From Jidongwangia harbinensis (GTDB lineage: Bacteria; Actinomycetota; Actinomycetes; Mycobacteriales; Micromonosporaceae): a DNA stretch of 64,000 bases. Made by a program: the position numbers and the translations under genes. Positions 8,160 through 21,100 of the stretch are shown in pieces (position 1 is the stretch's first letter; each line of letters starts with the position of its first letter). Under the pieces are notes generated by a model. It was given only the letters and a program-made list of their open reading frames with translations. It ran no database searches and was not told the DNA's origin. The stretch lies in the NCBI RefSeq assembly GCF_020216025.1, contig NZ_JAIWNC010000033.1, positions 1-64,000 on the forward strand, in the 5' to 3' direction.

Positions 8160-8783
8160 TCAGATCATGCCGGCGCGCAGCGCGTACGCGACCGCGTGCG
8201 AACGGTTGCGCAGCTTGAGCCGGTGGGTTGCGCCGTAGATCACGTTCTTCACCGTCCGCTCGGAGTAGCACAGCTCGCCGGCGATCTCGTTGGTGTCCAG
8301 GCCGTCGGCCATGAGGCGGAGCATGTCGACCTCACGGGGGGTGAGGTCGGAGGCGTTGAGGCCGTTCGGGGTGAGCACGTCGCGCCGCAGCCGCTCGATG
8401 TGCTTCAGCAGTTCCCCGACGAGGTTCGAGGGCATGACGCCGCCGCCCTTGGCCGCGGTCAGGACGCTCTGCACGAGCCACTCGGCGGTGACGGTGACCC
8501 GGGGCAGGATCGCGACGACCCGGCACTCGACCGCGGTGAGCAGATCGCTCTCGGTGATCTCGTTGATGATGAGTACCACCGGGGGGCCGATCTCGGCCGC
8601 CGAGCGGCGCAGCGTCGCGACTACATCGGTGTTGAGCCGGTCACAGGAGACGACGAGGACCTTGGCCTTGGCGCGCGCACTGCTGCGCAGCAGTGTCAGC
8701 TCCGGCCGAGACTGCAGATAGCTCGCGATGCCGGCCTGACTGAGCGGGTCGGAAGCCTGCAGGGCAACCCGAACCTGTTCCAC
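8160..8783 (-). CDS. LuxR/NarL-type regulator with atypical receiver domain (paralogue 1)
   Basis: 207 residues. A receiver-like N-terminal domain is followed by a LuxR helix-turn-helix (L-T-P-R-E-V-D-M-L-R-L-M-A-D-G-L, then S-E-R-T-V-K-N-V, ending N-R-S-H-A-V-A-Y-A-L-R-A-G). The strand that normally carries the phospho-acceptor Asp reads V-L-V-V-S, so phosphorylation-dependent control is unlikely. I choose GTG 8783 rather than ATG 8807: GGAGG lies 5 bases upstream of the GTG, none precedes the ATG, and the paralogue at 59,608 starts with the same V-E. It probably controls its own unit (858-aa, 100-aa and CAP genes) and perhaps the T7SS operons. Confidence 0.85.
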   Translation of the reverse strand: MEQVRVALQASDPLSQAGIASYLQSRPELTLLRSSARAKAKVLVVSCDRLNTDVVATLRRSAAEIGPPVVLIINEITESDLLTAVECRVVAILPRVTVTAEWLVQSVLTAAKGGGVMPSNLVGELLKHIERLRRDVLTPNGLNASDLTPREVDMLRLMADGLDTNEIAGELCYSERTVKNVIYGATHRLKLRNRSHAVAYALRAGMI

Positions 8784-9167
8784 TACTGCCTCCGCTTTGA
8801 TCGTCATGGCGGGGCAAGTATGGCGGAAGCACCATCAGAAGGTCTCCACGCCTTCTCCAGATTGCCTGAATCTCGTGAAGGTCTGGACATCAGCGCAGGT
8901 CATCGCCGATCAATACGACTGATGGCCCCGCGCGAACCGGGTCGATGACCAGGCGACCCTCGGCGGCGAGCGTCAGGGAAGCTCGCCGGCGAAGGGCGCT
9001 GACGATTCTGCATCAGGCGGCACCCCGGAAATCCACCAGGCACGGCGGCCCATCGGAAGGCATCGCGCGCCGGAATGCCCTGGCGGCCAGCCTTCCTTGC
9101 CCGCGGCTCCGCCGGCTACTGATCAGTAAGACCGTGGACGGGGGCTGCTGGCCAACTTGCGAGGTGC
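8784..9167 (-). promoter_or_regulatory. Intergenic region upstream of the LuxR unit
   Basis: About 380 bases between the stop of the giant gene (9168) and the LuxR start, both on the minus strand. It should hold the promoter of the LuxR/ART-like unit and possibly a terminator for the giant operon. I see no strong hairpin with a T-run and no clear -35/-10 pair. A short plus-strand frame at 8945-9193 has no coding signature. Confidence 0.4.
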
Positions 9168-12100
9168 TCAAGACTCGGCGTCGACAAGGGTGATGCGGCC
9201 CTCGTCGACGCCGATCAGTTTGTCGTCCGAAGCCTTGCTGCTGAACGTCGGATGGAATCCGCCGGTCATCCCGTACACCTCGCCGGTGAACCCGAACTGG
9301 CGCAAGCGGACCAGGAAGTCATACCCGGCGCCGCCCGGACCGTGCTGCGCTGAGGTGCGGGAGCCGAGGAGCACGATTACGGACCCCAGACCCGAGCGGG
9401 AACTGTGCAGGGCCTTCGATGCCAACACGAGGTCCGCGAAGCCGGTTCCGTCGAGAAACACCTTCCGCCTCGGAAACACTTCGTCAAGGCGGAAGGTGGT
9501 GCCGTCGGCGCGGACGTCGATCCAGAACACGCGCTTCGGGCGGGCCCCGTCCTTGCCACCCCAAGGAGTGTCCTCAACCCGCAGCGGAAGACCGTCCCGA
9601 TCGTAACGGCTGTACCGCTGGTGTTCGCTCAGATCGACCTCCGTGAGGAAGCCGTCGAGGTCGGCCTTGCTCATGCCGCGTGTGGGGAAGCCCATTCCGA
9701 AGGGGATGTTCAGGCGGCGGACCACCACGTGGCGGACGCTCATTACCTCGATGAGGGGTGCGGGCTGGGGCCCTGGTTGCGGTGCCGGAACTCCCCGCTG
9801 CTGGGGGAGGGGTGCGGGCTGGGTGGGCGCAGCTGGTTGTTGCGGGGCGGGGTGGGACCGGGATGAGCCGGGGCTCGGCGTCGGCGGGGCTGCGGTGCCC
9901 GGGCGGGGCCAGTCCGGCTCGTCGGCCACGGAACCCAGGCTCGGATCCTCCGGAAGGATTTCACCGTTGGCCGGAAACGCTGTGAATACACCCATGCCGG
10001 TAACGCGGGTTGTGCCGTTCCACCGCAGTTCTACGTCGCCGCTGGCGGCCCGCACCGGACGATGGTCGCCGAGGGCATGCAGGCGGCGGGCGAACGCCGA
10101 CATGGGGCCGTGCGGCCACGTGATCTTGCCGATCGAACAGCTCATGGATAGGAACCCGCGGTACTTGGCGGGGGAGAAGGCTTTGAGGCAGCCGGCGGCG
10201 TGCATGAGCTTCGCGAGCTCGTCGCCGTCGATGTGGATTTTGTCGCCGCCGCGGCGCATCCGGACTGCCACCCTGCCCGGGTTGCCGTGCGCGAAGACGA
10301 GCGCGTCCCACTGTTCGTTCGGTTCGCGTAAGTCATGCTTCGTGGCGGTGTCGTCGCCAGTCGGGTCCGGCAGGCTTTGATACATCGTTGGGCCACCCAC
10401 GTCGGTGTTGTACACGTACTGGCTCCGACCGGACGCATCATTCAGATCGCGGGGGAAGCTCACCCCGGCGAGGCTTCCGTCCCGGTAGAACAGGGGTCGT
10501 ATGTCGACGTGTTTGGGCAGCAGCGGGCCGGGTTCGACGGTCATCGACCAGGTCGGCACGGTGATCTGACCGGTGCGCAGCAGGGCGGATCCGGCGACCG
10601 CATGCACCGTCCGGAAGTATCCGCGGCGTTTGAGGCCGGAGCTGAGACTCTCCGTGGCACGCGCCGCTCGGGCCGTGGAGAACGTGGCGGGGAGCAGCAC
10701 GATGATCGGCTTGTCCGAGTATGCGTCTGCCACCTCCTTGAATGCCGGGGAGGCCGCGAGAACCCGTGCCAATTCGTTGACGGGAAGTTTCACCGGGTGG
10801 GTGGGCTGCTCCCCGCGCATCGTGAACGTGCGGCCATCGTCGGAGCCGAGTAGCACCACCACCGGCATGGTGGGGGACTGCTGCCAGGGTGGGCGAGGTG
10901 AGAGCACCTGGCCTCGAACACCCTTCCCGTATTTGGTGATCGTGTTTTTGTCGGTGTTGTCAGCCCACTCCTTGACGTTGGTTTGGGTCGCGGGATTGTG
11001 GGCGGGGGTGGGGGTGGGGGTGGGGGTGGGGGTGGGGAAGATTACGCCGACGGCGCCGGGGTAGGCGGTTGTGCTCTTGATGACGAGCGACCGTACGTTG
11101 CCGGAGGGGATTTCGGCCATTCGTACGGTATTGGTCGTGTCGGTGACGGTGTTTCCGCGAGTTGCTTTGACGGTTCGTTGTGTGGTGTTGGCGCCGGTTC
11201 CGAGCGCGAAGTCGTATCCGGTATGGCCGGTGTCGTTGTGCTCTCCTGCCTTGGGCGAGGCCAGTAGCAGGCCCGTGGAAGGGGGACCGTCGAGGGCTTG
11301 GCGAACGAGGGGATGGTTGGCCGCGATTTTGCCGAAGGTGGTGCCGTCGAGTGCGAGTTTGCGCCCGTTGCGGGTTTGTACCCATACCTCGGTGCCGTTG
11401 CCGGCGACCACGACGAGCAGGTCCGCGCCGGTGCGGCGGTTGCCGTTGGCTGCGATGACCGGAGCGGTCACGTCCTCGGGGTCACCCTCCAGCGGGAAAG
11501 CGATACCGCGATTGCCGGACAGCTCCACGACGACCAGATCGTCGAGTTCAGGCTCCCGAACCAGGTCGAACCCGATGCCGGCCGCGTTCAGTTGCTGGAA
11601 GCCGTTCAGATACAGCATCCCGCTCCTAGCGAAGTAGACGGCGCGGTATCCGCCGACGGCGAGCTGTCCTTGCAGGAACTGTTCGGCGGCCCGCCGGATC
11701 CAGTCTGCATGCCCGGTGTTCTTTCGCATCGGGTCCGGCGTGAGCAGCACCAAGGGGCGGTTGAACGCGGAGTCGTCGATCTTCCGGAAGTCCGGGTCGG
11801 TGTCCAGATATCGGGGCAGGTCACGCGGAGACACCGTGATCGTGCCGCCGTGGTGTGAGGCGACCAAGAAGTTGTCCCCGCCGGGTGCACGTTCTAGGAA
11901 GATCATCAATGGTCGTCCGCCCGGACGAGGTCGCGGGCCACCCCACGGGTTCTCCTCGAAGGTGCTGGTGACCTTGCCGTTCAGGTCGATCCGATGTACC
12001 CGCACGACGTCGAGCGCGCCCTCGCCGTGATTGTCCGCGAATTTGACGATGTCGTTCAGGTAGGCCGGAGAAGCGGCGATGACCACTCCGAATACCCTGC

Positions 12101-15100
12101 CCCGGGCATCGACCACCGGGCGTATACGGGGCCCGTGCCGGCCCCTCTGCGTCTGCGGAGGACGGCTCGATGTGGCGAACCGGCCGTTGAAGGCGTCGTC
12201 GAACGGCACGTGGGACGATACGGCCGCCGGCTCGTCCTCAACGTCGGACAGTTCGTCCTCGTCCAGGTCGGACAGGGTGTCAGAGACCACCGGCCCGTCG
12301 TTGTTGACGTGATGAACCTCCTCGTCCTCACCCGGGCCCACAGGGGAGGCCGCGATGGCCTTGAGTTGGCCGTTGTTGATTACTCGGAATCGCCGGAATG
12401 AGCTGTCGGCCGACAGGAATATGTGATTGCGCTTGCTGTGGACGGGACCGTTCGTTGCCCACACCACACCGGTGAAGTGCTCCTGATCGGTGAGGTGACG
12501 GAGCATGTCATACGCAATGTGGCCCGGTTGGACCGTCTTGCCCGCCATCGACGGCCACAGCACGATGTCGGTGCCCGGCCGGAACGGACCGCGACGAGCC
12601 CGGTAAGCCTCCGCCACCAGGCGGGCCAGAGTACGGCCGTCGACTTCGACCACTCGTCCGTCCCGCAACGCCAGCTTGACGTGGGTAGAGCCGGCGGATC
12701 GGGCGTAGACCGCGAACGGCTCTGTGACCCAGGGCGCCTTGGTGTCGATCAGCCGGTCGGCGCCTGGATTGGTCTGGAGGACTCTGCCGAACCAAGAGCT
12801 CCGATCGCTCGCCCGGACCTCCTCTTCCTTCTCTTCGTGCTCGTTCAGGGGGAAGGCGATGCCCCCGGGCCCGTCGTCGAACCACACGGGCTTGCGTAGG
12901 TCGGCCAGCGACAGGGTGGCCGGATCGTTCGGCGCGGTGTCATCGTCAACCGAGTCGTCGAAATCGGTGCCGGATGCTGGAGGCGGCGCCGGCCTCGCGG
13001 GCGCGGACGGGGCAACCGGTGCGCCGGTGGTCGGAGGGGTTGGCGTGGACGTGGCTGCGGTAGAGGGGGCAGGGTTCTCTGCGGTGCCGACCCGGGCGGG
13101 TGGTTCTCCGCGGAGCATTCCAATCTTGCCGCTCGAGGCCCACAAGACATCGCCGGTTGTTGCCCGGACCGTTCGTTGGGTGAGGTCGATGGGCAGGCGT
13201 GTGGCGAAGTCGTGCCCTACTCGACCCGGCTCGTCCTGGGCGCCTGCCTGGGGCGATCCCAACAGAATCTTCGTCGTGCCGTCGGCTAGGAGTTCGGCGA
13301 AACGGGAGTGCGTGGACACGATGCCGGCCAGGTCGGTGCCGGTCAGTTCGAGCTTGCGGCCGTTGCGGGCGTGCACCCATACCCGTTGGCCGTCGCCGGC
13401 GACGGCGATGCAGTAACTGGAGGTGCCCCGGGGTTCGCCGGGCTTGTTGCTGCCCTTGGTCACGTCGTTGGCGTCGCCGGGCAGCGGTAGTGCCAGGCCG
13501 CGGTCGCCGGGTAGTTCTTCGACCGTGATGTCGCTGAGCTGAACTCGGCGGGCTTGGGTGAAGGAGCCGTTGCGCACGGCGAACCGGGTGATGCCGCCTC
13601 GTTTCCGGAAGCGGATCTGCGCTGATTCACCCGTGGGGTAGTGGATCGGCCGGTACCCGCCGACGGCGATCTGGCCGTCCAGCAGGTCCTGGGCCTCGGC
13701 GGGGGTGAGTCCGGCCGTATCGCCGAGGACGACCAGGACCAGCGGGCGGTTGAACGGTGAGTCGTCCAGCTCCTGGAACCCGGGCTGTCGCTGCAGGTGC
13801 CGGGCCAGGTCACGCGGCGCCACGGTGGTCGTGGCGCCGTTCTCGGCGGGGACCCGGAACCCGGTGCCGTCGGGTGCGCGTTCCACGAAGACGAAGACGG
13901 GCTTACCCGCGGGGCGAGCGGCCGTGGGTGCCCATGGGGCGGTCTGCAGTTCGAGATCGGCTTCTTGGATCACCGAGCCGGTGTCGCTGGGAAGCACACC
14001 TTGGGCGAAATCGGTCAGTTCCGCGCGTATTCTTGGGCTCGCCACCAAGGAGAACCCGAGCGGGTCGCCGTTACGGTCAGCGACCGTCCCGGCTGACGCG
14101 GCAGGCTCACCAGACGGCTGGGAAGGTGTCCCCGTCGGCTGCTGCGGCGGCTCGTCCGAATCGGAGTCGATGACCTCAATCTCGATGTCCTCGGCAAGGG
14201 GCTTGAACTCCGCGAAGCGCCCGCCGTCAGGCAAGCCGATGTTCGTTCGTCGGTCGAACGCCGTCTTGGCATCGGGCGCAAAGACAGGCGCCGGTACGTT
14301 GTACCGACGGTAAGCCGCCTCGGCGAAGTCGTTCGCCAAGCCGCCTGCTGCTCTCTGCCGGCCTGACTCGTCCGCGAGGAGGACGATGGGAGCGTCCGCG
14401 CCTCTGCTGTTGAGAAGACCAGCCTCGTGGGCCAGCCGGGCGAGTGTTGCGCCGTCGACTCGGATGTGGCCTCGCGTGCGGTGCCGAACGATGGCGTAGT
14501 TGCTTTCGGCGGTTCGGGCGTTCAGCACCAACGGCGTGCGCAAGAAGTGTTCCCACGGCGCGGCCACAACCTTCATGCGCCCGGACCTAGGTGACGGAGC
14601 CAGATAGTCGCGCTGACGGACCGCATGGCGCAGGTCCCGGATGAAACCGGGGTCCTGCCCGCCGAGCGGGAAGTTCAGTCCTACGACTTCGTCCCCTTGC
14701 CAAAGGCACTCCACTTCGAGGTCCTGGACCCCGACGGTGTTGTCGACGGGAGGCAGGCGGGACGGGCGGGCGGTCCAGTGGTCTTCGGTGGGATGTTCTG
14801 CCGGTTTGGTCTGTGGCGTGTCTGCGGGGGTTTGGGGTGGTTGAGGCGTGGTGGCGTTTTGTCCGGGCGTGCCGAAGCCGATGATGCGGCCGTCGCCGGA
14901 GACGCCGATCCGGGCTTTGCCTTGGGCGTTCGGGTTGGTCAGGAGCTGGTTGGTTGCGGCATAGGTCTGCTGATCGGGGTGGCGGATGGTCTGCAGGGTG
15001 TGGTGGAAGTCGTAGGCTGCGCCGCCTCGTTTGTTGATGCCGGCGGTGTTGCAGGACAGCAGCACCACGGGTGCGGCCGGGCCCGGGTTTGCGGGCTGCA

Positions 15101-18100
15101 TGACGTGGGCTTGAGCGGCCAGCCGGGCGAAGTCGGTGCCGGTGAGGCGTACGGTTTCGCCGTTCTTCAATCTGACGGTCATGGAGTGGGCGTCGCCGTG
15201 GGCGTCCACGAAGACGGGGCGTGCGCGCCACGGTACCGGTTCGTCGGTGTAGGTGCCGTCCGTGTCGGTTTTGAACCGGCGGTAGGTGCCAGGGTCGTCG
15301 TGCGTGGCGGCGGCGAAGCGTGACATGACGTCGTCGTCGCCGTCCTGGCTGGGGAAACCGACCCCGATGGTCTCGCCTCGTGCGTTGCGCAGCGGCACGG
15401 TGCGTACGTCGTCGAGGCTGAGTTCGGTGCCCTCGGCCCGGACCGCGTCGGCGGAACGGGCAGCCTCAAGCTGTGCCTCGTTCGCGTGGTGTGCCGTCCA
15501 CCACGCCGTCTCGGCATCCGACACCGCACGCTGTGCGGCCCGCAGCGTATCGATGTCGGGGTTCTCACGGGCGAGCAGCGCGTCGCGGCGGTTCACCGCC
15601 GCGGTCCACTCCTCGCTGCGCCGGGCCAGTTCCCGGGCGGTCTCCCGGAGCGCTGGAGGCAGGACCATGCCGGTACGCGCCTCCGCCTCCGCGTCCGGCA
15701 TCCGGACCGTTACGGCGTCGGGAATCCGTACCTCGCGGCCGGCATGGGGCTTGGCCGTCGTGCCGAGGGGTCGCGCGATGATCCGGAACTCCACCTCGTA
15801 CGCCACGCTGCGGGTCACCGGATCGTCGGACCTGGCCGTTTCGGGCAGTTCGACGATCTCTCCGCCGGGCAGGTCGACCTCGGCTTTGCGGATTCGTTCC
15901 GGATCCGACGCGTAGAGCGGCTGCTCGACGAAGGTAGACGCGTGGACTTGCCCGAAGGGGTGACGCTCGCCTACCTCGTTCGCGCCGGACGGGTGATTGA
16001 CGCCGCCACCGCCTACCGGGCCATGAAGCTGCAACGAGAAGACGTGACCGTTGGTGCGCTCGAGCGTGCGCCCGCTTTTGTGGCCCTGTTCACCCTCGAT
16101 CTGGACGCGGGCGTCAGCGTGTGCGAACCGCGGTGCCGGGCGTAGCCGGGCGTCGATGACGAGTTCGCGGTCCGCCTGGCCCAACGGCACCACGAAATGG
16201 CCCTCGGTCATCCCGCCGACCAGCGCCGCCTTGATTTTGGTCTCGGTGATGCCGTCGCGGAGCGCCGCCTCGGTGGAGTGGTCCACCCGGGCGCCGGAGT
16301 CGATCAGCGTCTGCCGGGCGACCGCGTGCAGGTCATCGACGTCCAGCAGGACGTGCTCGACGGCGAACCTGCCACGCTCGGGCAGGGTCTCGTGCTTGCC
16401 CTCGGCAGTCAGCCACCATTTCCGGGCGCTGTCAGTGAGTTCCCCCCGGGGCAGGACGGCGGATGGTTCAGCGTGGCCGAGGGGACGGTCGCCGACGGCT
16501 CGGGGACGGGTGTCGCCGGGAATGGTGTGCACCGCGACGGTGCGGTTCTCGGTAACGGTCACGCCGGTCTCGGGGAGGTCGCGGCCGGTGACGGTTACCG
16601 TGAGTCGCAGGTCTCCATCGTACTTGGCGATGGGACCACCGGTGGCCAGCCGTTGTTCGAACAAGAGTTCGGTGTGCCGGGTGTCCTTGATGGAGCGGTC
16701 GCCGATTTGCGCGGTGCCGGCGTAGCCGCCGCCCACGAAGCCGGTCGCCGGACCGTGACCGGAGGTCTGCGGCGGTTCCCCCGCCGGGGTGTTCTCGGTC
16801 CAGATCCCCTGAGGGCGCCCGGCCAACCCGAAGGTGGCGAGCGTACGGCCACGGGTGTGGGTGTCGGAGCTGCGGATGGCGGTGCTGTCACTCACTGACA
16901 GCTCGTCGACGTGCTCAATACCGGCGAAGCGCGGCTGCCGCAGGAACTCGGCGTTCAGCGTCACCCGGTACGTGTGGCCCCGGAATCGGCCCTCAAGGCG
17001 AATCGGCAGGCTGCGCCCGCCGTTGAGGGCGCCGGCCAGGTGCTGCTCAGCCCTGTGGAGGAACGTCCGGATCAGACGTACGTTGTCGTGCGGCTTGTCC
17101 AGCGGCGACTCCGGCAGCAGGGCGCGGGCGAACTCGTCGCCCTTCTCTTGGCCCTGGGTGCGGCCGATCTCTCGGGCGATCTCTTTGCGCAGCGTGGCAA
17201 CGACGTCACCCAGGTCCAGCGGAGTCAGCGCTCCACCGAGACCGAGGGATGCGGGCCGACCCGGTGGAATGGGTGCTGGGATCTCTGTGCCGGGCTCGTG
17301 TGCCGGCTCTGCCTGTTCGTCGTGCTGGCGCAACGCCGCGAGCTGAGCGGACGTCACCCACATCAGCACCGCGCCCGGCATGGTGAAACGCTGCCCGGCC
17401 GTGCGCGGACGGGCCTCGCGGGTGACGCCAAGTGGATCCAAGTGCGTGCGACGGACCGCCTCCGCGACGACTTCCGCCTCGACGTCGACCTGCACGAGGA
17501 TGCGGCCGGTCGGCCGCGTACCGAGCCGCGTCTTCGTCCTCCCGGACACAGAGATCTCCCGAACGCGGCCCCAGACGCGTTGCCAGGGCGTCAACGAACC
17601 GACGATGACCCCGGCGGGATGAGCCGTCACGCTCCCCTCGCGGACACCGGCTCCGGTTATCACGGGGACGCTGGTCAACGAAAACGCCAATTCCGCCGAG
17701 CGGCCGGACTTGCCGCGGACGGCCGAGCCGCCGGAGAGTGCGGTCTTGACCCGCTCGAACTCCCCATGAGGCAGCTCGCGCGGGTTCGTGGGGCGCAGCG
17801 AGACACGGGCATCGGCCTTGGCAAGCGCAAGACGGCGATCGTGCCCGAGGTTACTGAGGATCAGCGGTCGGCTGAAGACGTCAGGCCCGCCGGTGAGCTT
17901 CTCCGGCGAAATCTCGTCGGCGATCACCGTCGAGTTCCGACCGTCCGGGAACGCATAGATGTCATCGCCCGAGGCCTCGACGAGAGTCTCCTTGACCGCC
18001 TCCTGCAGGTGCTCCACGCCGCGGAACGTCTCGATCCGCGCGCCGTCAAGGCCCAGCGGGAAGCCGCCTTTGACCTCACTGACGGGGCCGGTCTCCGTGA

Positions 18101-21100
18101 GCCAGCGGCGCCCGACGGGTGCCGGTCTCGGGGATGGTGCCGGTGGCCTCGGCGTCAGGCGGTGTTCCGGGATGAGCATCTGGACGCTGAGCGGGAACGC
18201 CTTCGGCCGGTAATAGACGTGACCGATCTCCTTCGGCAGGCCCCGGCCCGGCCAGCCCGGGATGAGGTGTCGGGCGTTCGCGGTGGTCCGGCTGCTGGAT
18301 CGCAAGGACACCGATGCCTGCACGGTCGCGGTGAACTCACGCGTGACATGGCTGGAGAGGTTCCCGTCGTCATCGAGCGCCGGGCCGTGCTCGGCGTCTG
18401 CGGCGTAGCTCTGGCTCAGCTCGATCTCGTGGCTGCGGCTGCGGCCGTAAACGCCCCGAGGGCCACCGACGTGAATTCCGAACGCGCGGCCGAGGCGCCC
18501 CAGGAAGCGCCCTTCCACGGCCAGCTCTGTGCTGTGCGTACGGTTCCGGCGGACCGTCGTCGTGGTCCTGGTTTTGCGCTTGTGCTCGGCGTGCAGCGGA
18601 CCACGCTCGCTCAGCTCGCCGTCGGAGAGCTCGTCCAGCCGACCGCGTATGGTCACCACCGTCGTGTACGTGAACCACGTGTCCCGCTTGATGAGCGGGA
18701 TCTCGAGCCCGGGACCGACGATGCGGTCGAGCACGTACCGAAGCTGGCGGCTTGACAGGTTGGTGCGTGTGGCGGAGTTGCGCTTAAGAATGGCGTCCAC
18801 GCTGTCAGTGAGCCCTTTGGCCAGGTCAGGATCGCCGAAGGACCGCAGGAACGCGTCGGACTCCAGAGTGAATCTGCGGTACCCGGGCACGGACCGCAGG
18901 GCTGTCAGAATCGCCTGGTAGAGCCGTTCGCCGCCGCCGATACTCTCGATGTGCGCGCCCCCGAACGCTTCCCCGTTCTCGATGTGCGCCGGGGCATAGT
19001 GGGTCCGCTCGTGACCTCGCCGCCCCGCTCGCCTGGTGCCGGCGCGTTCCGGGTCCAGGGCGGTGTCGCGGATCCGGTCCTGAGTCGTCCACTGCAGCGT
19101 GCGTACGGTGCCGGTCAGCGTGCGCGGCCGCTGCCCCGTGAGCCGGACCTGCAGCTCGTACACGGTCTCATAACGGACCACAGGGCCCCTAGCCGTGAGA
19201 GTCTGCCGGGTGTTCGTCTCTTCCTTGATCTCCTGGGTCGTGTCGCCCGTCCGCGACTGCGCGATCCTGGGGCCGACGAGGATGCTCAGCGGCGGGATGT
19301 CCGTGCCGCCGCCGCCGATACCCCAGACGGTCGTCGGGTGGTCGGCGGAGGCGCTGTCCGAATGCTCGTTGGTGAAGGCGTCGATGTCGGCATAAGCGGC
19401 TTCGTCGACCGGCTGCACGACCTGCACCTGCCGGGCTACCAGACGCAGCTGGATCTGCTGATCGCGGCCGGGGAACGGCCGCCGCCAGCCGGTCCGAGAG
19501 CGCAGCAGCGGTGGCGGGCTCACCCATCCCCGGTCCTCTTCGGAAGGGTCATGCACCACCATCTTGCCGAGGTTCTCCGTCACCTTGCCCACGGACAGAA
19601 ACTCGCGTAGCACCTGGCGGCCCGGCGCCCCGACCCTGATCGTGTCGCCCAGCCCCTGATCGGCCAGCATCTTCTCGACCTGGTCGAACAACGGGGGGAC
19701 GTCCACGCTCTCCACGGCGAACCGCTTGGGTGGCGCCGTGTCCAGCAGTTGGGTGTCCTCGGACAGCGGGGGCAATGGCGGCGGCTCGACGAGGCCCGTC
19801 GGGACCCGCAGCGCAACCGTGCCCCTGGCGGTGGCCGTGCCGGTGCCCGTGGTGCTGATCGGCGCACCGTCCGCGCCCCGCAATGTCGCCCGGAAGGTGA
19901 CGGGCACCTGGACGTCCACGTGTTCGGTCAGCTCGACCGTGGCGGTGGTCTTGAACTGGCTCTGGTGGCTTGCGGACCAGACGCTCGCCGGTTTGGTGGG
20001 CAGGAGAGCGCCGACTCCCGCGATCAAGCCGGGAATAGCGGTGACGATTCCCTTCGGATGGATCTGGTGGGCATTCCCGTGGCTGGCGTAGTGCTGGGTC
20101 GTTGCTTGCGTCTCCGTCAAGCCGACTATCGGGTCGCCGGCCTCCGCCGGCAGGACGCTAACAGCATCCCAGTCGAACACCGCGGTGACGATGAGTTCTG
20201 CTGGTTTCCCGTCGACCGTGACCGCGTACGCACGGCCCTCGCCGAGGAACTGATTGACATGCTCACGGGTGTCCCTGTCCAGCTCGCGAATATCCGTCTC
20301 GGCGATGCCGGGCGCCAGCTTCCGCACCTCGCCGGCCAACGAGAGGTCCTTGGCCGGATGGATCTGCGCGGTGATCCCCAGGGTCCGGCTGTTCCGCAGA
20401 TAGGCGGGCAGCGTCGCGCGGACCGCCTCCGGGTCGGAGTTCAGCGGGGGACTGTCGGCAGCCGACTCGTTGGCGTCAGGGGCGGCAAAGACGGTAGGGC
20501 TCTCCGCCGGGCTGCGCTCCGGCTCTGGGAGGCGCTCCGGGGCCACCGCTCCGGGGTGCTCCAGCTCCCGGGTATGGGCGTCGGCACCGAGGGGTTCGCG
20601 GGCGAGTACCGCCTCCAGCCGGGCGGTTGCGTCGGCGAGCGCTCGCTTGATGCCTGCGAAATCGCCGTAGTATCCGGGGGGCGTCTCCTCGAGGTCATCG
20701 GTGAGGCTGCCGACTCGCCGGGCGGCATCCTGGGAATCGAGAGCGGCAGCATACGTCCTGGCGAGCCGGAGGCGGTCCGGGTCGGCCCCCGGGGGCTCGT
20801 CGCGCAGTACCTCCGCCTGGTGGATCGCGGTCGCAGCCTGGCGCACGGCGGCTTTGAACTGGTTTCTCAGGTTCGTGAAGTAGGCGCGCACACTCTCCAG
20901 CTCCGCTGCGCCACTGGGGAGTGATCGGCCCTGATCCGGCCCGCCGGCAATCTCGCGAAGCTGGACGGCGGCGTCCTGCCAGGCGCGAATCGCGTCCTCG
21001 ACGGCGTGGACCGCGGCGCGCAGGGCGTCCGCCCGCTGGCGCAGGTCGCGGACTTCGCCGCTGCCGGGGAGCCGTTCCTCCGAGCCTTCCACGCCCGGCT

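Noticed and set aside
8945..9193. Plus-strand 82-codon frame between the giant and LuxR genes
   Set aside because: No ribosome site or recognisable features, and it overlaps the end of the giant gene.
11003..11038. GGGGGT tract as a phase-variation switch
   Set aside because: The unit is 6 bp, so copy changes do not shift the frame of the giant gene.
16911..18755. 614-codon plus-strand frame inside the giant gene
   Set aside because: Antisense shadow of the beta-rich region of the giant; Arg-rich, no start signals.
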